Source: Variovorax boronicumulans (lineage in GTDB: Bacteria; Pseudomonadota; Gammaproteobacteria; Burkholderiales; Burkholderiaceae_C). Taken from it: DNA of 64,000 nucleotides. The stretch is from the NCBI RefSeq assembly GCF_030812215.1, contig NZ_JAUSSG010000004.1, positions 310,001 through 374,000 of the forward strand, read 5' to 3'. Under the pieces are notes generated by a model that saw nothing but the letters and a program-made list of their open reading frames with translations, was not told where the DNA came from and ran no database searches. Below, in pieces: positions 8,896 through 16,841 of the stretch (position 1 is the stretch's first letter; each line of letters starts with the position of its first letter). A program made the translations under genes and the position numbers.

Positions 8896-9417
8896 TCAGT
8901 AGCCGAGGAACCGGAGGGGGTCGAGTGCGCCCTTGAACAGGGGCACCTTGAACCACACCTCGAACATGCAGAAGAAGACCGTGTTGACCGCGAGCGCGGC
9001 GATCACGCTCTTCACCCACGAGTACTTGCCCAGCACGATCATGAAGAGCGCGATGTAGATCGCCGATGCGACATACAGCCCCACGAAGGTGATGCACAGC
9101 ACGTACACCGTGGCCGGCACCAGCACCGAGAGCACGCGCTTGAGTTGCACCGAATCGACGAACACCTCGGTGTTCCTGTTCTTGCCGAGCAGTGCCTGGT
9201 ACAGGATGCCCGCGCCCGAGATGGTGATGATCACGCCGATGAAGAACGGGAAGTAACCCGACCCCGGCCCATCGCTCGTCCAGCCCGCGCCGAGCTTGCG
9301 GGCCTCGAACACCACCACCAGCCCGATGATGAGCAGCAGCGCCGCGACCACCGCCTCGACCACGTAGGTGGCGACGCCCGAACGCGGCGCCCCATCGGAA
9401 ATTTCTTCGTGCTCCAT
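8896..9417 (-). CDS. tctB: Tripartite tricarboxylate transporter small membrane subunit TctB
   Basis: A 173-residue membrane protein with four predicted hydrophobic helices: an N-terminal anchor near residues 15-40, a second around 55-80 (YFPFFIGVIITISGAGILY), and a hydrophobic pair in the last 80 residues. This layout and size fit TctB, the small partner of TctA. The ATG at 9417 (MEHEEISDG) follows a GGGGG stretch and is preferred to a TTG six codons upstream. It sits between tctC and tctA in the usual tctCBA order. The 127-bp gap after tctC is longer than the other gaps, which would allow the binding protein to be made in excess. Confidence 0.9.
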   Translation of the reverse strand: MEHEEISDGAPRSGVATYVVEAVVAALLLIIGLVVVFEARKLGAGWTSDGPGSGYFPFFIGVIITISGAGILYQALLGKNRNTEVFVDSVQLKRVLSVLVPATVYVLCITFVGLYVASAIYIALFMIVLGKYSWVKSVIAALAVNTVFFCMFEVWFKVPLFKGALDPLRFLGY

Positions 9418-9544
9418 GGAGCCCCCATCGATCAAATGTGTGAGTGAAATGAGGCGGTGCGCGCGCGCATGTCTCCATGCGCCCGCCCGCCTGCCGACCG
9501 GCGCGCCAGCAGTGCGCGACCGGGGCTGGCTCTGAGCCTTCGGC

Positions 9545-10576
9545 TTACTTGTTGCTGGCCAGGAAGCCCGCGTCCGACATCAGCGTGCGGTGCGTTGCCT
9601 CGGCCGTGGTGAGCCAGTCGGCGAACGGCTTGCCGGTCATGAAGGTCGGGTTGAAGGCACCCTTCTCCATGTATTCCTTCCACTCCGGCGTGGCGGCCAC
9701 CTTGGTCAGCAGGTCCACGTAGAACTTGAGCTGATCGGGCGTGACGCCCGCGGGCATGAAGATGCCGCGCAGCATCGTGTACTTGGTGGGCACGCCTGCT
9801 TCCTTGCAGGTGGGCACGTCGTTCCACGATTGCGTGTCGGTCACCTTCGCCTTGAACGGCATGCGCTCGTCGTCGAACACGCACAGCGCGCGCAGCTTGC
9901 CGGCGCGCCATTGCGCAACGGCTTCGATCGGGTTGTTGACCGTGGAGTGCACGTGGCCGCCCACCAGCTGCACCGCGACTTCGCCGCCGCCCTTGAAGGG
10001 CACGTAGATGAACTTGGTGCCCGTGGCTTTCTCGAGCGCGACGGTGATGATCTGGTCTTCCTGCTTGGAGCCGGTGCCGGCCATCTTGAACTTGTTCGGG
10101 CCCGCGGCCTTGGTCGCCGCGATGTATTCGCCGGCGGTCTTGTAAGGCGCGTCGACGTTGGTCCACAGCACGAACTGGTCGAGCGCCAGCATCGCGACGG
10201 GCGTCATGTCCTTCCAGTTGAAGGGCACGCCGGTGGCCATGGGCGTGGTGAACAGGTTCGACAGCGAGATGATGATCTTGTGCGGATCGCCCTTGGCTTC
10301 CTTCACCGCCAGGAAGCCTTCGGCGCCCGCGCCGCCCGACTTGTTGACGACGATGAGCGGCTCCTTCATGAGCTTGTACTTGATGACGATGCCCTGCAGC
10401 AGCCGCCCCATCTGGTCGGCGCCGCCGCCGGTGCCGGCGGGGATCACGAACTCCACGGGTTTGGACGGCTCCCACGCGAAGGCGGGGGTAGCGGCGGCCA
10501 GCGCCAGGACGGCCGCGCCGAAGGCTTTCGCAGGCCAGCTGCGGGCGAACTGCGAAGCGATGTTCTTCATCGTCAT
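9545..10576 (-). CDS. tctC: Tripartite tricarboxylate transporter substrate-binding protein (TctC/Bug family)
   Basis: A 343-residue periplasmic solute-binding protein. The first 35 residues form a signal peptide (positive start MTMKN, hydrophobic core FGAAVLALAAATP, cleavage after AFA). The mature part opens WEPSKPVEFVIPAGTGGGADQ, the Bug-family ligand loop, and later has the typical GGGEVAVQLVGGHV and GIFMPAGVTPDQLKFY segments. Bug proteins capture carboxylates and related small molecules for the TctAB membrane pair. The ATG at 10576 has a GGAG site; a second in-frame ATG lies two codons in. It is the first gene of the transporter operon, with an FNR-like operator about 106 bp upstream that matches the one at oxc. 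Confidence 0.92.
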   Translation of the reverse strand: MTMKNIASQFARSWPAKAFGAAVLALAAATPAFAWEPSKPVEFVIPAGTGGGADQMGRLLQGIVIKYKLMKEPLIVVNKSGGAGAEGFLAVKEAKGDPHKIIISLSNLFTTPMATGVPFNWKDMTPVAMLALDQFVLWTNVDAPYKTAGEYIAATKAAGPNKFKMAGTGSKQEDQIITVALEKATGTKFIYVPFKGGGEVAVQLVGGHVHSTVNNPIEAVAQWRAGKLRALCVFDDERMPFKAKVTDTQSWNDVPTCKEAGVPTKYTMLRGIFMPAGVTPDQLKFYVDLLTKVAATPEWKEYMEKGAFNPTFMTGKPFADWLTTAEATHRTLMSDAGFLASNK

Positions 10577-10675
10577 GTCTGTCTCCAATCTGTGTAGGGT
10601 TCGCCCTTTTTTATTCTTGGATCTGAGCGGAGATACGAACAGGCCGGATGTTGCGCGCAGGCGTTCTGCGTCAAC

Positions 10676-10689
10676 TTGACCGTGGTCAA
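10676..10689 (-). promoter_or_regulatory. FNR-like operator upstream of the transporter operon
   Basis: TTGACC-GT-GGTCAA, a perfect 6-bp inverted repeat with a two-base centre, is followed by CTT exactly as in the oxc operator at 5616-5631. The centre lies about 106 bp before the tctC start. On the minus strand a TTGACG follows directly and could serve as a -35 element. Its match in core, spacing and flank to the oxc site suggests the same Crp/Fnr regulator binds both. Confidence 0.65.
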
Positions 10690-10853
10690 CTTCTTGGAGA
10701 TTTCGTATCGGGGTTAGCCCGCGCTGGCAGTGCTTTTGCACTGGCGCGCAGCATCGACGCGAGGGGCGCGCGAAGCGAACGTGAAGACCTATAAAATCGC
10801 GCGGCGCACCGGCAACCACCCGCCGGCCGGGCACCCAGCCCATCGCGCCGAAT

Positions 10854-10928
10854 GTCTTCGTAGTTCAATGGATAGAACGGGGTCCTCCTAAGACTCAGAT
10901 ACAGGTTCGATTCCTGTCGAAGGCACCA
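10854..10928 (+). tRNA. tRNA-Arg (anticodon CCT)
   Basis: The 75-nt gene folds as a full cloverleaf. The acceptor arm GTCTTCG pairs with CGAAGGC, the anticodon loop is CTCCTAA (CCT at its centre), the T loop is GTTCGATT, and the CCA end is encoded. A TATAAA -10-like box lies at 10790-10795. The DNA after it becomes AT-rich with orphan genes, as expected when a tRNA gene has served as an integration site. Confidence 0.97.
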
Positions 10929-11316
10929 TGAACTTACCCCGTCATAGCGCTACAGGGCTGATGCTCCTGCGTACGAGTCTTGCCGACCTAGGGGCTAACA
11001 GACCGCACGGTCGTCCACCCACAGAACACTGCATCTGGAATCAGCAGTCTTGGCTCTAGATGACGGGCGTTCGACGGCATCGCCCAATTGGGCTCACGGT
11101 ACTGGATCACTGGCTGGAAGCCGGGCACTGCTTAGCGCCACTTGACTCCACCATTTCAACCAAGACATAGAAGCGCGGCATCGGGGTCGGTGTAAATCTG
11201 CGGCCTTAAAAGTTAAAGACTTGGAATTGCCACCGTCATCGGAAGAAAGTTTTCCATCAAAAGATTAGCGGCAATAAACCCAGACACCATTAAATTTTCA
11301 TCTCTGAGACCAGAAA
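10929..11316. other. Gene-free stretch after tRNA-Arg, island edge
   Basis: No credible reading frame is found in these 388 bases on either strand. Base composition falls from GC-rich near the tRNA to AT-rich toward the KAP gene (for example ATTAAATTTTCATC near 11289). I looked for an integrase remnant and a second copy of the tRNA 3' end and saw neither. Confidence 0.5.
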
Positions 11317-12837
11317 TTAAACGCGCAAATACCCTGCACTATTCACTAGATTGTAGTAGCTTGCCAAACCGAGCCGGGTTTCGTCGTGAGGCATAGAAAA
11401 GCTACTGCCAATATGAAATTCCAAAAGACTTTCCGGATATTCCGGATCATTTGATCGGTTATACACATTTCTAAGATACCCCAAGCTTTGCAAAGTAAAT
11501 TCGTAGTAAGTGCGAATTACTTTTGACAACGATACCTCTTGAGGGCCATTCTGAATACGTCCAAAACCCCGAGATACACCAATTTTAATTCCACTCAGCC
11601 GCCCAATTCTTTTAATCATCGACTCAAACGAAGTTGCATCAAGTTGATACGTACTAACGTCTTTGAATTCTGAGATTCTCGTTTGACGAAGTGCCACTAG
11701 AAAAAATAGCCATAGGATTGCTATTGAATCGCGCGCAGGCACCCCCGCTGCTGCGGCTGCCGCCATTACATAAACTCGCTCTTGCGTGCGAAGCGGAAGG
11801 TTGAAGGCATCTGCAATCAACTGAAAGGCCTTGGCAACGTTGTCGTTGTGATCTTGCACCTGTTGTCCAATCCCGTAATCAACCGTATGCCGAAAGCTGC
11901 CAGCCGGTCCATTTACAAGCATTTTGGCAAAACTCAAATTATCTGGTGGAGGGAGAGACGATTCAAAATCAAAAAACCGCTTGAGATACGAAGTTCCGTC
12001 GAATGAAGCTCCATAAATAGCTTGCACTGATTTTCCTAGTTGTTCAAGGTTTGTTGAGATAACAAATACCACACCTGGCACCGCAAAAAGATGCTTAATT
12101 CCCTCTAGAAGTCGAATGGCGTAGTCCGGGCGACATCTATCAAGCTCATCAACAAATACGTAAAGCGGCCCCTGCATAACGCCGGCTTCAATTAACTGCA
12201 CAACCAATCGCTCAAGAGATTTGCGAAACGTCTCCGTCGCCTTTCCTCTTGCCCGGTGATCTTCGAGGGCCTTTTTAAAAAATACATCAAGTGATTTTTC
12301 GAGTTGCTTTGTTGCATCCGAACCAAGACTTTCGGCGTCGATGTCTAACTCGAAATCATCGGCTTGAACAGCTTCAGCAACTTCACTGATTACTATACCA
12401 GTAGCCTTTTTTAGCGCACCGGCCGCAACTGCGTTAGCCGCCGGAACGATTGCCTTTCGAACCGCTTTGTACATGCTCGCTGCGGCCTGCTTAAGGTCGG
12501 CTGCGGCTTTTTTTGTCAGAGGAACCTTCTTGCGCAGCAGTTGCATGCCTTGCTGTAATTCCGCCATAAATCCCAACACGGGATCTGATGCGGAATCGTT
12601 CTTCCAAGCATCAAAGACCATTACCCCTCGATCCAATTGCTTTAGGTCGTCCGCCCAGTTGGTGACAAAGAAGGTCTTACCGGCGCCCCAGTCTGCGTCA
12701 AGAGCAATAGTCAGCGATTTATCGGATGCCTTTACACGCGCCTCAATATAGGTGCTCAAAAAATCAGCATGGGCCTTGCGTCCCATGACGTCCCCCTTCC
12801 ACCCGCTGGGGGGCCTGATGGTTTCGTTTTCTTGCAT
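11317..12837 (-). CDS. KAP family P-loop NTPase
   Basis: A 506-residue NTPase. Walker A is ALDADWGAGKTFF (Lys54), and Walker B is LYVFVDELDRCRPDYA with Asp230 and Glu231, followed by RLLEGIKHLFAVPGVVFVIS, all characteristic of the KAP family. Between the motifs lies a long helical insert, mildly hydrophobic around residues 129-155, where other members carry membrane segments. The C-terminal half has no domain I can name. The ATG at 12837 has a strong AAGGAG site. Codons are visibly AT-richer than in neighbours, and no partner gene is adjacent, so it looks acquired. The family includes the F-plasmid phage-exclusion protein PifA and QatA of the QatABCD defence system, so antiviral activity is plausible but not shown. 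Confidence 0.88.
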   Translation of the reverse strand: MQENETIRPPSGWKGDVMGRKAHADFLSTYIEARVKASDKSLTIALDADWGAGKTFFVTNWADDLKQLDRGVMVFDAWKNDSASDPVLGFMAELQQGMQLLRKKVPLTKKAAADLKQAAASMYKAVRKAIVPAANAVAAGALKKATGIVISEVAEAVQADDFELDIDAESLGSDATKQLEKSLDVFFKKALEDHRARGKATETFRKSLERLVVQLIEAGVMQGPLYVFVDELDRCRPDYAIRLLEGIKHLFAVPGVVFVISTNLEQLGKSVQAIYGASFDGTSYLKRFFDFESSLPPPDNLSFAKMLVNGPAGSFRHTVDYGIGQQVQDHNDNVAKAFQLIADAFNLPLRTQERVYVMAAAAAAGVPARDSIAILWLFFLVALRQTRISEFKDVSTYQLDATSFESMIKRIGRLSGIKIGVSRGFGRIQNGPQEVSLSKVIRTYYEFTLQSLGYLRNVYNRSNDPEYPESLLEFHIGSSFSMPHDETRLGLASYYNLVNSAGYLRV

Positions 12838-13185
12838 TAAAGCTCCTTAAGGCTCTTAGTTTTCCATCGCTCGACCATTCTGCGCTGCGCTGCTTGGTCG
12901 ACTTTAGCGAACATCTTGGATTTGAGACTCGACGTCATCCCAGCGTTTCGACTGGCGGCGGGTTTGCATGAGCATCTCGAAACTTGCCAAGTCAACGAAC
13001 AGTGGAGAAAAAAGCCAGCCCTACAGGCACCGACTTAGCCCACAAGATCGTCTCCATGTTTAGGCATCTACCGGCCGTCGTAGATTCAAAATTGTTTGCA
13101 GTTTCACCAAAGATAGCCGGCAAAACCTCACACAGAAATTTCTTCGCCGCGGTAATTCCGCACTACGCTTATCCACAGAGAGGAC
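12838..13185. other. Intergenic stretch between divergent KAP and small gene
   Basis: These 348 bases separate the KAP gene from the plus-strand small genes and must hold both promoters. An open frame from a TTG at 12984 has no ribosome site and low-quality composition, so I do not call it. Nothing else is recognisable. Confidence 0.45.
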
Positions 13186-13374
13186 ATGGCAATGAAGAAG
13201 AAAAAGAGCGAGGAGCACGCACGAGTCGGTCGTCCCGCGCTACCAGATGAAGAGCGTGCTGCAAGTGGTTCGATTCGCTTGACCCCAGCCCGTTGGGTCA
13301 AGCTAAGACGACTGGGAAGAACTTGGTTGAGCGACGCGATTGATCGAGCGAAGGACCCGATACCGAACGAATAA
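13186..13374 (+). CDS. Small basic protein, possible DNA-binding, island-associated
   Basis: A 62-residue protein beginning MAMKKKKSEEH, with a lysine-rich tail followed by GRPALPDEERAASGSIRLTP and a helix-turn-helix-like AxWVKLRRLGRTWLSDAIDRAK segment. Short proteins of the form GRP-x-LPDEER-x-x-x-SIRLT are common on plasmids and prophages and look like ribbon-helix-helix or single-domain DNA binders, but I cannot name a family. The ATG has an AGAGG site six bases upstream. It lies on the AT-richer segment and is divergent from the KAP gene. A regulatory role for the island is a guess. Confidence 0.6.
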   Translation: MAMKKKKSEEHARVGRPALPDEERAASGSIRLTPARWVKLRRLGRTWLSDAIDRAKDPIPNE

Positions 13375-13508
13375 ACGCCGCGTCTCAGGGCGTATCGCAG
13401 TCGAATTCAGACCGCGATCTTCTGAGGCAAATTCAGGCGGCTGGAGCGGTGGTGGAACACCGAACCAGCCTAACCACAACGTGCAACCCCTAGAAAGAAA
13501 CGCACATC

Positions 13509-13847
13509 ATGGCTAAGAAGAAGTCTATCAACGGCGCTACAAGCGCCCCCAGCACCACCGCCGAGCCCAACACTCCGGCACCGCAACTTCCACAAGCAAA
13601 AGACTTTCTCGACACCCCTCGTCGCGAAGTCATCCGCATCGCAGCCTGCGAATCACTCGACTGGCTCGCCATCCTTCAAGCGCTCTCCGGGTCCACCACC
13701 TTCGACCCGGAAACGCTGGCCAACAGACTCCCCGGCATCCTCAAGCACCTCGCTGAACTGAGCAGCGTCGTTCTCTCCGCCATCGACGACCCGAGCCACA
13801 AGACCGCTGCTCTGCGTCAGAGCTTGAGCCGAGCCGGCGCGACGTAA
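13509..13847 (+). CDS. Hypothetical protein with disordered basic N-terminus
   Basis: I do not recognise this 112-residue protein. The first 30 residues are low complexity (lysines, then Ser, Thr, Ala, Pro, Asn), followed by a helical domain of about 75 residues (VIRIAACESLDWLAILQALSG, then a leucine-rich helix HLAELSSVVLSAI). There is no signal peptide or membrane segment. An AGAAAG purine run lies ahead of the ATG. It is 134 bp after the small basic gene, is followed at once by an intrinsic terminator, and has no similarity I can see to its neighbours. The helical content could suit a small accessory or phage-derived protein. Confidence 0.55.
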   Translation: MAKKKSINGATSAPSTTAEPNTPAPQLPQAKDFLDTPRREVIRIAACESLDWLAILQALSGSTTFDPETLANRLPGILKHLAELSSVVLSAIDDPSHKTAALRQSLSRAGAT

Positions 13848-13862
13848 ATCCAGTGCATCAAG

Positions 13863-13885
13863 CCGCTGCCATGCAGCGGTTTTTT
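13863..13885 (+). terminator. Intrinsic terminator after the 112-residue gene
   Basis: CCGCTGC (13863-13869), a three-base loop and GCAGCGG (13873-13879) form a 7-bp stem followed by six T. It lies 16 bases after the stop of the gene at 13509-13847. Confidence 0.85.
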
Positions 13886-14017
13886 ACTGACTCAACGCGG
13901 CGCGTCACCGGCAAACGGGCCGCGTGCTTGGCGCCATGTGGCACCCCGTTCAACTGCGCTGGTGGATGCGCAGGAAGCGCAAGCGAAAGAGCAACGGCAT
14001 CGCCCTTTCACTTGCAT

Positions 14018-14221
14018 TCACTCGGGCTTGGGCACCATCCGCTCCTCGATCCAATGCGTGCCTTCGCCGAAGACCTCGTTGCCCACCTCGACCATGATCT
14101 CCAGGTCGCGGCGCAGCGCGGCGGTCTCGGGTTTCCAGCTCGCGGCCGCCTGGATCTGATGCTTGAGGTGGCTGACTTCCAGCGACCAGCCCAGGCGAAT
14201 CTCTTTCATGGCGGCCGTCAT
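14018..14221 (-). CDS. Small hypothetical protein
   Basis: A 67-residue soluble protein of unknown function. It looks like one helical hairpin with a charged tail (SHLKHQIQAAASWKPETAALRRDLEIMVEVGNE split over two helices) ending VPKPE. Two start codons are possible, ATG at 14221 and ATG at 14209 (MKEIRLGWSLE); neither has a strong ribosome site, and the second gives the more natural N-terminus. The codon pattern suits a real gene, while the competing antisense frames are arginine-rich artefacts. It lies about 115 bp downstream of the membrane protein at 14338 on the same strand and could share its transcript. Confidence 0.5.
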   Translation of the reverse strand: MTAAMKEIRLGWSLEVSHLKHQIQAAASWKPETAALRRDLEIMVEVGNEVFGEGTHWIEERMVPKPE

Positions 14222-14337
14222 TCAGCAACGCGCAGCGTGGGGCAATTCGGAGCGCACCCGCGCCGCCAGCGACGCTGCTCAAGCCGAGCGCTGCCTGCCC
14301 GCTGTGCCTGCCGCCTCATCGCCGCGTGCCGCCTGCG

Positions 14338-14859
14338 TCACACGCGGGGCGCATCCGTCGCTGCCTGCCTGAAGCGCTCGATGTGCGCCAGCACCTCTTC
14401 GAGGGCCACGGGCAGCGCGATCCGGGGAATGTTGATGACATAGCCCACGAGCGACGAGTTGGCCTTCATCAGCATGCGCTTGAAGGGCGAGGCCTTGGCA
14501 AGGTAGTCCTTCGGATTGCGCAGCGACACGCCGAGAAACTTCTGCTGCTGGAACTTCACGATCTGCGCATCGGTGATGTCGGACCACGGGATGAAGCCGG
14601 CCGACAGTCCCGATGCGTTGTCCGTGATGCCGGTGAGATCGATCGTGATCGCGGGCTTCCTCGAGATGAGCCGGCCCAGTGCAAAGAGCCCGACCGCGCC
14701 GAAGAAGACGATGCTGGCCCAGCCGCTGAGCCAGCCCATGAACTCGTCGCCCGGGATGGGATGCCTCAGCAGCCAGATGCCCCCGGCGACGAAAAGGACC
14801 GAGCCCACGAGGAGCAGGCTGACGCGCAGGCGGCTTGGATAGATGACGACAGGAGTCAT
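14338..14859 (-). CDS. STM3941-like membrane protein
   Basis: A 173-residue inner-membrane protein with two adjacent N-terminal transmembrane helices (LRVSLLLVGSVLFVAGGIWLL cut at the edges, and WASIVFFGAVGLFALGRLI). A cytoplasmic domain of beta strands follows (AITIDLTGITDNAS, FIPWSDITDAQIVKF, KFLGVSL), resembling the PH-like fold of STM3941/YcxB-type proteins. The function of that family is unknown. The ATG at 14859 is not preceded by a strong ribosome site. The gene stands alone, with about 200 bp of non-coding DNA upstream. I am fairly sure of the architecture and less sure of the family name. Confidence 0.7.
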   Translation of the reverse strand: MTPVVIYPSRLRVSLLLVGSVLFVAGGIWLLRHPIPGDEFMGWLSGWASIVFFGAVGLFALGRLISRKPAITIDLTGITDNASGLSAGFIPWSDITDAQIVKFQQQKFLGVSLRNPKDYLAKASPFKRMLMKANSSLVGYVINIPRIALPVALEEVLAHIERFRQAATDAPRV

Positions 14860-15063
14860 TTGAAGCAGTTCCGTCCCTGGAAATGAAGCTGCGGCAGATT
14901 AACGCCTTCGTGCGGCAACGCCAAACGGGCAGCTTGCATGCGCCGGATGGCGCGGCTCGGCGGGAAGTGCTTGCGAGGGAAACGGGGCGTTGCGGCGAGC
15001 GCGGGGCATGAACGAAAGAATGCGCGGAGCCGCCCCCTGCGGCCCCCTGCTGCCCCTTGCCAA

Positions 15064-15495
15064 TCAGCGGTTTCTTGCCGACGCCGACGGGCCCTCACTC
15101 GCCACCGCCGCATCGAACGTTTCCCGATGCCGGAGCACGTCCTCGATGTTGCGTTCCGCCCAGAGGCGCAGTTCGTCCAGCGTGGTCGCGAGCGATTCGC
15201 CCAGCGTCGTCAACGAGTATTCCACCTTGGGCGGCACGGTGGCATAGACCTCGCGATGCACGATGCCGTCGCGCTCCAGCGAGCGCAGCGTTTGCGTCAG
15301 CATCTTCTGCGACACGCCCTGGATGTCGCGCCGCAGTTCGCCGAAGCGCCGGGTGCCGCCCAGCAGCAGCCCGAGCACCAGCACCGCCCACTTGTCGGCG
15401 ATGCAATCGAGCACCTGCCGCGTCGGGCAGGTGGCGAGGTACGGGTTCCACGCGGGTGCCTTGGGTCGTTGCGGGTCTTGTTGTCGTTCTTCCAT
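15064..15495 (-). CDS. HxlR family transcriptional regulator
   Basis: A 143-residue winged helix-turn-helix regulator. The HxlR pattern is clear: a cysteine near the start (TCPTRQVLDCIADKWAVLVL), then LLLGGTRRFGELRRDI, GVSQKMLTQTLRSLERDGIV, and the wing YATVPPKVEYSLTTLGESL. Proteins of this family often respond to reactive electrophiles or quinones and usually control a divergent neighbour. Here the neighbour is the SnoaL-like gene, 75 bp away and transcribed in the opposite direction, so repression of that gene is likely. The ATG at 15495 is chosen because the frame upstream of it is antisense to the SnoaL-like gene. Confidence 0.9.
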   Translation of the reverse strand: MEERQQDPQRPKAPAWNPYLATCPTRQVLDCIADKWAVLVLGLLLGGTRRFGELRRDIQGVSQKMLTQTLRSLERDGIVHREVYATVPPKVEYSLTTLGESLATTLDELRLWAERNIEDVLRHRETFDAAVASEGPSASARNR

Positions 15496-15570
15496 GGTCA
15501 CTTCGAGGTGCCTTGGGCACGTTGGGGTGCGTTCTTGCGGGAAGGGATGCGGGTGGCTATTGTCCGCGCC

Positions 15571-15978
15571 ATGCATACGAACACCACCACACAGCAGAAC
15601 ATCGAACTCGTCCGCAGCTACTTCGACGCCGTCGCCAAGGGCGACTTCGATGCGGTCGGCAAGATCTTCGCGGACGACATCGTCTGGCACCAGCCGGGCA
15701 GCGGCAGCCTCTCGGGCACGCACCGGGGCAAGGAGGCCGTCTATGCGCTGCTGGGGCGCTTCATGGAGCGCAGCGGCGGCAGCTTTCGCATCGACCGCGT
15801 CGGGCCGCTGATGGCGCAGGGCGACCGGGTCGCGACGCCGCTGCACTTCAGCGCGGAAAAGCCGGGAGCGTCGATGGCGATGTCGGGGGTGGACGTGCTG
15901 CGCATCGACGGCGGGCGCATCTGCGAGGTGTGGCTGTTTTCCGAAGACCAGGCGGCGGAGGATGCGTTCTGGGGGTAG
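15571..15978 (+). CDS. SnoaL-like / nuclear transport factor 2 family protein
   Basis: A 135-residue member of the NTF2-like superfamily: helix NIELVRSYFDAVAKGDFDAV, then ADDIVWHQPGSGSLSGTHRG (a typical polar pocket segment), and late strands VDVLRIDGGRICEVWLF. Such proteins form cone-shaped folds that bind or convert small hydrophobic molecules, as ketosteroid isomerase and SnoaL cyclase do; the substrate here is unknown. Two starts are possible, ATG at 15571 (MHTNTT) and ATG at 15547; the first fits the family better. It is divergent from an HxlR regulator, which suggests inducible expression, perhaps in response to a toxic or electrophilic compound. Confidence 0.8.
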   Translation: MHTNTTTQQNIELVRSYFDAVAKGDFDAVGKIFADDIVWHQPGSGSLSGTHRGKEAVYALLGRFMERSGGSFRIDRVGPLMAQGDRVATPLHFSAEKPGASMAMSGVDVLRIDGGRICEVWLFSEDQAAEDAFWG

Positions 15979-16123
15979 AAGATTTCATTCACTCGCCCCC
16001 CAACGGGTGTGACGGGTGTGACATTTGGGAACGCATCTTCACCTTGGCGATGTGAGCGGCTTCGCAGGGCCAGGCGTTGGACACCGCATCTGGGCTTTTT
16101 TCGAGCCCGCTTCAGGAGATGAA

Positions 16124-16498
16124 ATGTCCATTCCCCGAACCGTTCTCAAGCTGGTCGCCGCGGGTGTCGTCGCGGCAGGTGCGTTGTTCGCCGGCGCATC
16201 GGCCAATGCGGAGACGCACTGGTCCATCGGCGTCAACCTGCCGGGGCTGGTCGTCGGCCAACCGGCGCCGGTCTACTACGAGCCAGCCCCCGTCTACTCG
16301 CGGCCGGCTCCTCCGGCGTACTACCAGCCGCCGGTGCCCGTGTATTCCACGCCCGCACCTGTGTACTACGAGCCGAGCTCCCGCTGGGAAGAGCGTCGCG
16401 CGGAGCGCTGGGAAGAACGCCGTGCGGAGCGCCGCGAATGGCGCCGCCGGCAGTGGGAGCGCGAGCAGCATCGCCGCTACTACGAAGATCGCGACTGA
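16124..16498 (+). CDS. Secreted Pro/Tyr-repeat protein with Arg/Glu-rich tail
   Basis: A 124-residue exported protein of unknown function. The start MSIPRTVLKLVAAGVVAAG begins a signal peptide of about 30 residues, ending at ASANA. The centre is an imperfect repeat of PVYYEPAP-, PVYSRPAP-, and PVYSTPAP-type units, and the last 40 residues are Arg, Glu and Trp rich (ERRAERWEERRAERREW). The AGGAG site eight bases before the ATG supports this start over a longer open frame. Similar small proline-tyrosine proteins are common in Burkholderiales and are usually labelled hypothetical. The charged tail may bind envelope polymers or nucleic acid; that is speculation. Confidence 0.75.
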   Translation: MSIPRTVLKLVAAGVVAAGALFAGASANAETHWSIGVNLPGLVVGQPAPVYYEPAPVYSRPAPPAYYQPPVPVYSTPAPVYYEPSSRWEERRAERWEERRAERREWRRRQWEREQHRRYYEDRD

Positions 16499-16697
16499 TC
16501 GTTCGGATCAGCGGCGCACGCAGCGCTTCGCGCCGCTTCCGGTTGCCTGCTGCGGCGAGAACAACAATCCGCGCGCATGGGCCCGGCGGCGGCGCGTTGT
16601 AGGCACGCGCCCACGCGCAAGGTTTGCCTTCTCCCGCAAGCACCCGCCGGATGCGCGGCGAATGTAGAGGCCTACTCAACTCAAGGAGACCTCGATC

Positions 16698-16775
16698 ATG
16701 AAAAGCATCATCCTCTGGCTCTGCGGTGTGCCGATCGTCGTGATCATCGGATTGAAGGTCTTCGGCATTCTCTGA
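16698..16775 (+). CDS. 25-residue single-helix membrane protein
   Basis: A very short gene with a strong AAGGAG site nine bases before its ATG. The product, MKSIILWLCGVP followed by IVVIIGLKVFGIL, is a single hydrophobic helix with one lysine at each end, as expected for a small inner-membrane protein. It stands alone and is followed, after about 65 bases, by a strong intrinsic terminator, so the transcript is compact. I do not recognise a named family. Small proteins of this type often bind and modulate larger membrane complexes. The clear ribosome site, terminator and composition make a real gene likely in spite of its size. Confidence 0.65.
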   Translation: MKSIILWLCGVPIVVIIGLKVFGIL

Positions 16776-16841
16776 CGACCCGAGATCCCGAGACAACCGC
16801 CATTCCCGCTTCCTCCTCACGGCGCATCCGTGCGTCGTTCA

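Noticed and set aside
12984..13250. Possible 88-residue gene on the plus strand
   Set aside because: It starts at a TTG without a ribosome site, has no recognisable content and overlaps the better supported gene at 13186.
10929..14300. Second copy of the tRNA-Arg 3' end as an island attachment site
   Set aside because: I searched by eye for the last 15-20 bases of the tRNA gene in the following DNA and found no copy, so no att site is claimed.
16280..16380. DNA tandem repeat in the Pro/Tyr-rich gene
   Set aside because: The repetition is at protein level (PVYYEP-like units) with variable codons and spacing, so it is not a DNA repeat array.
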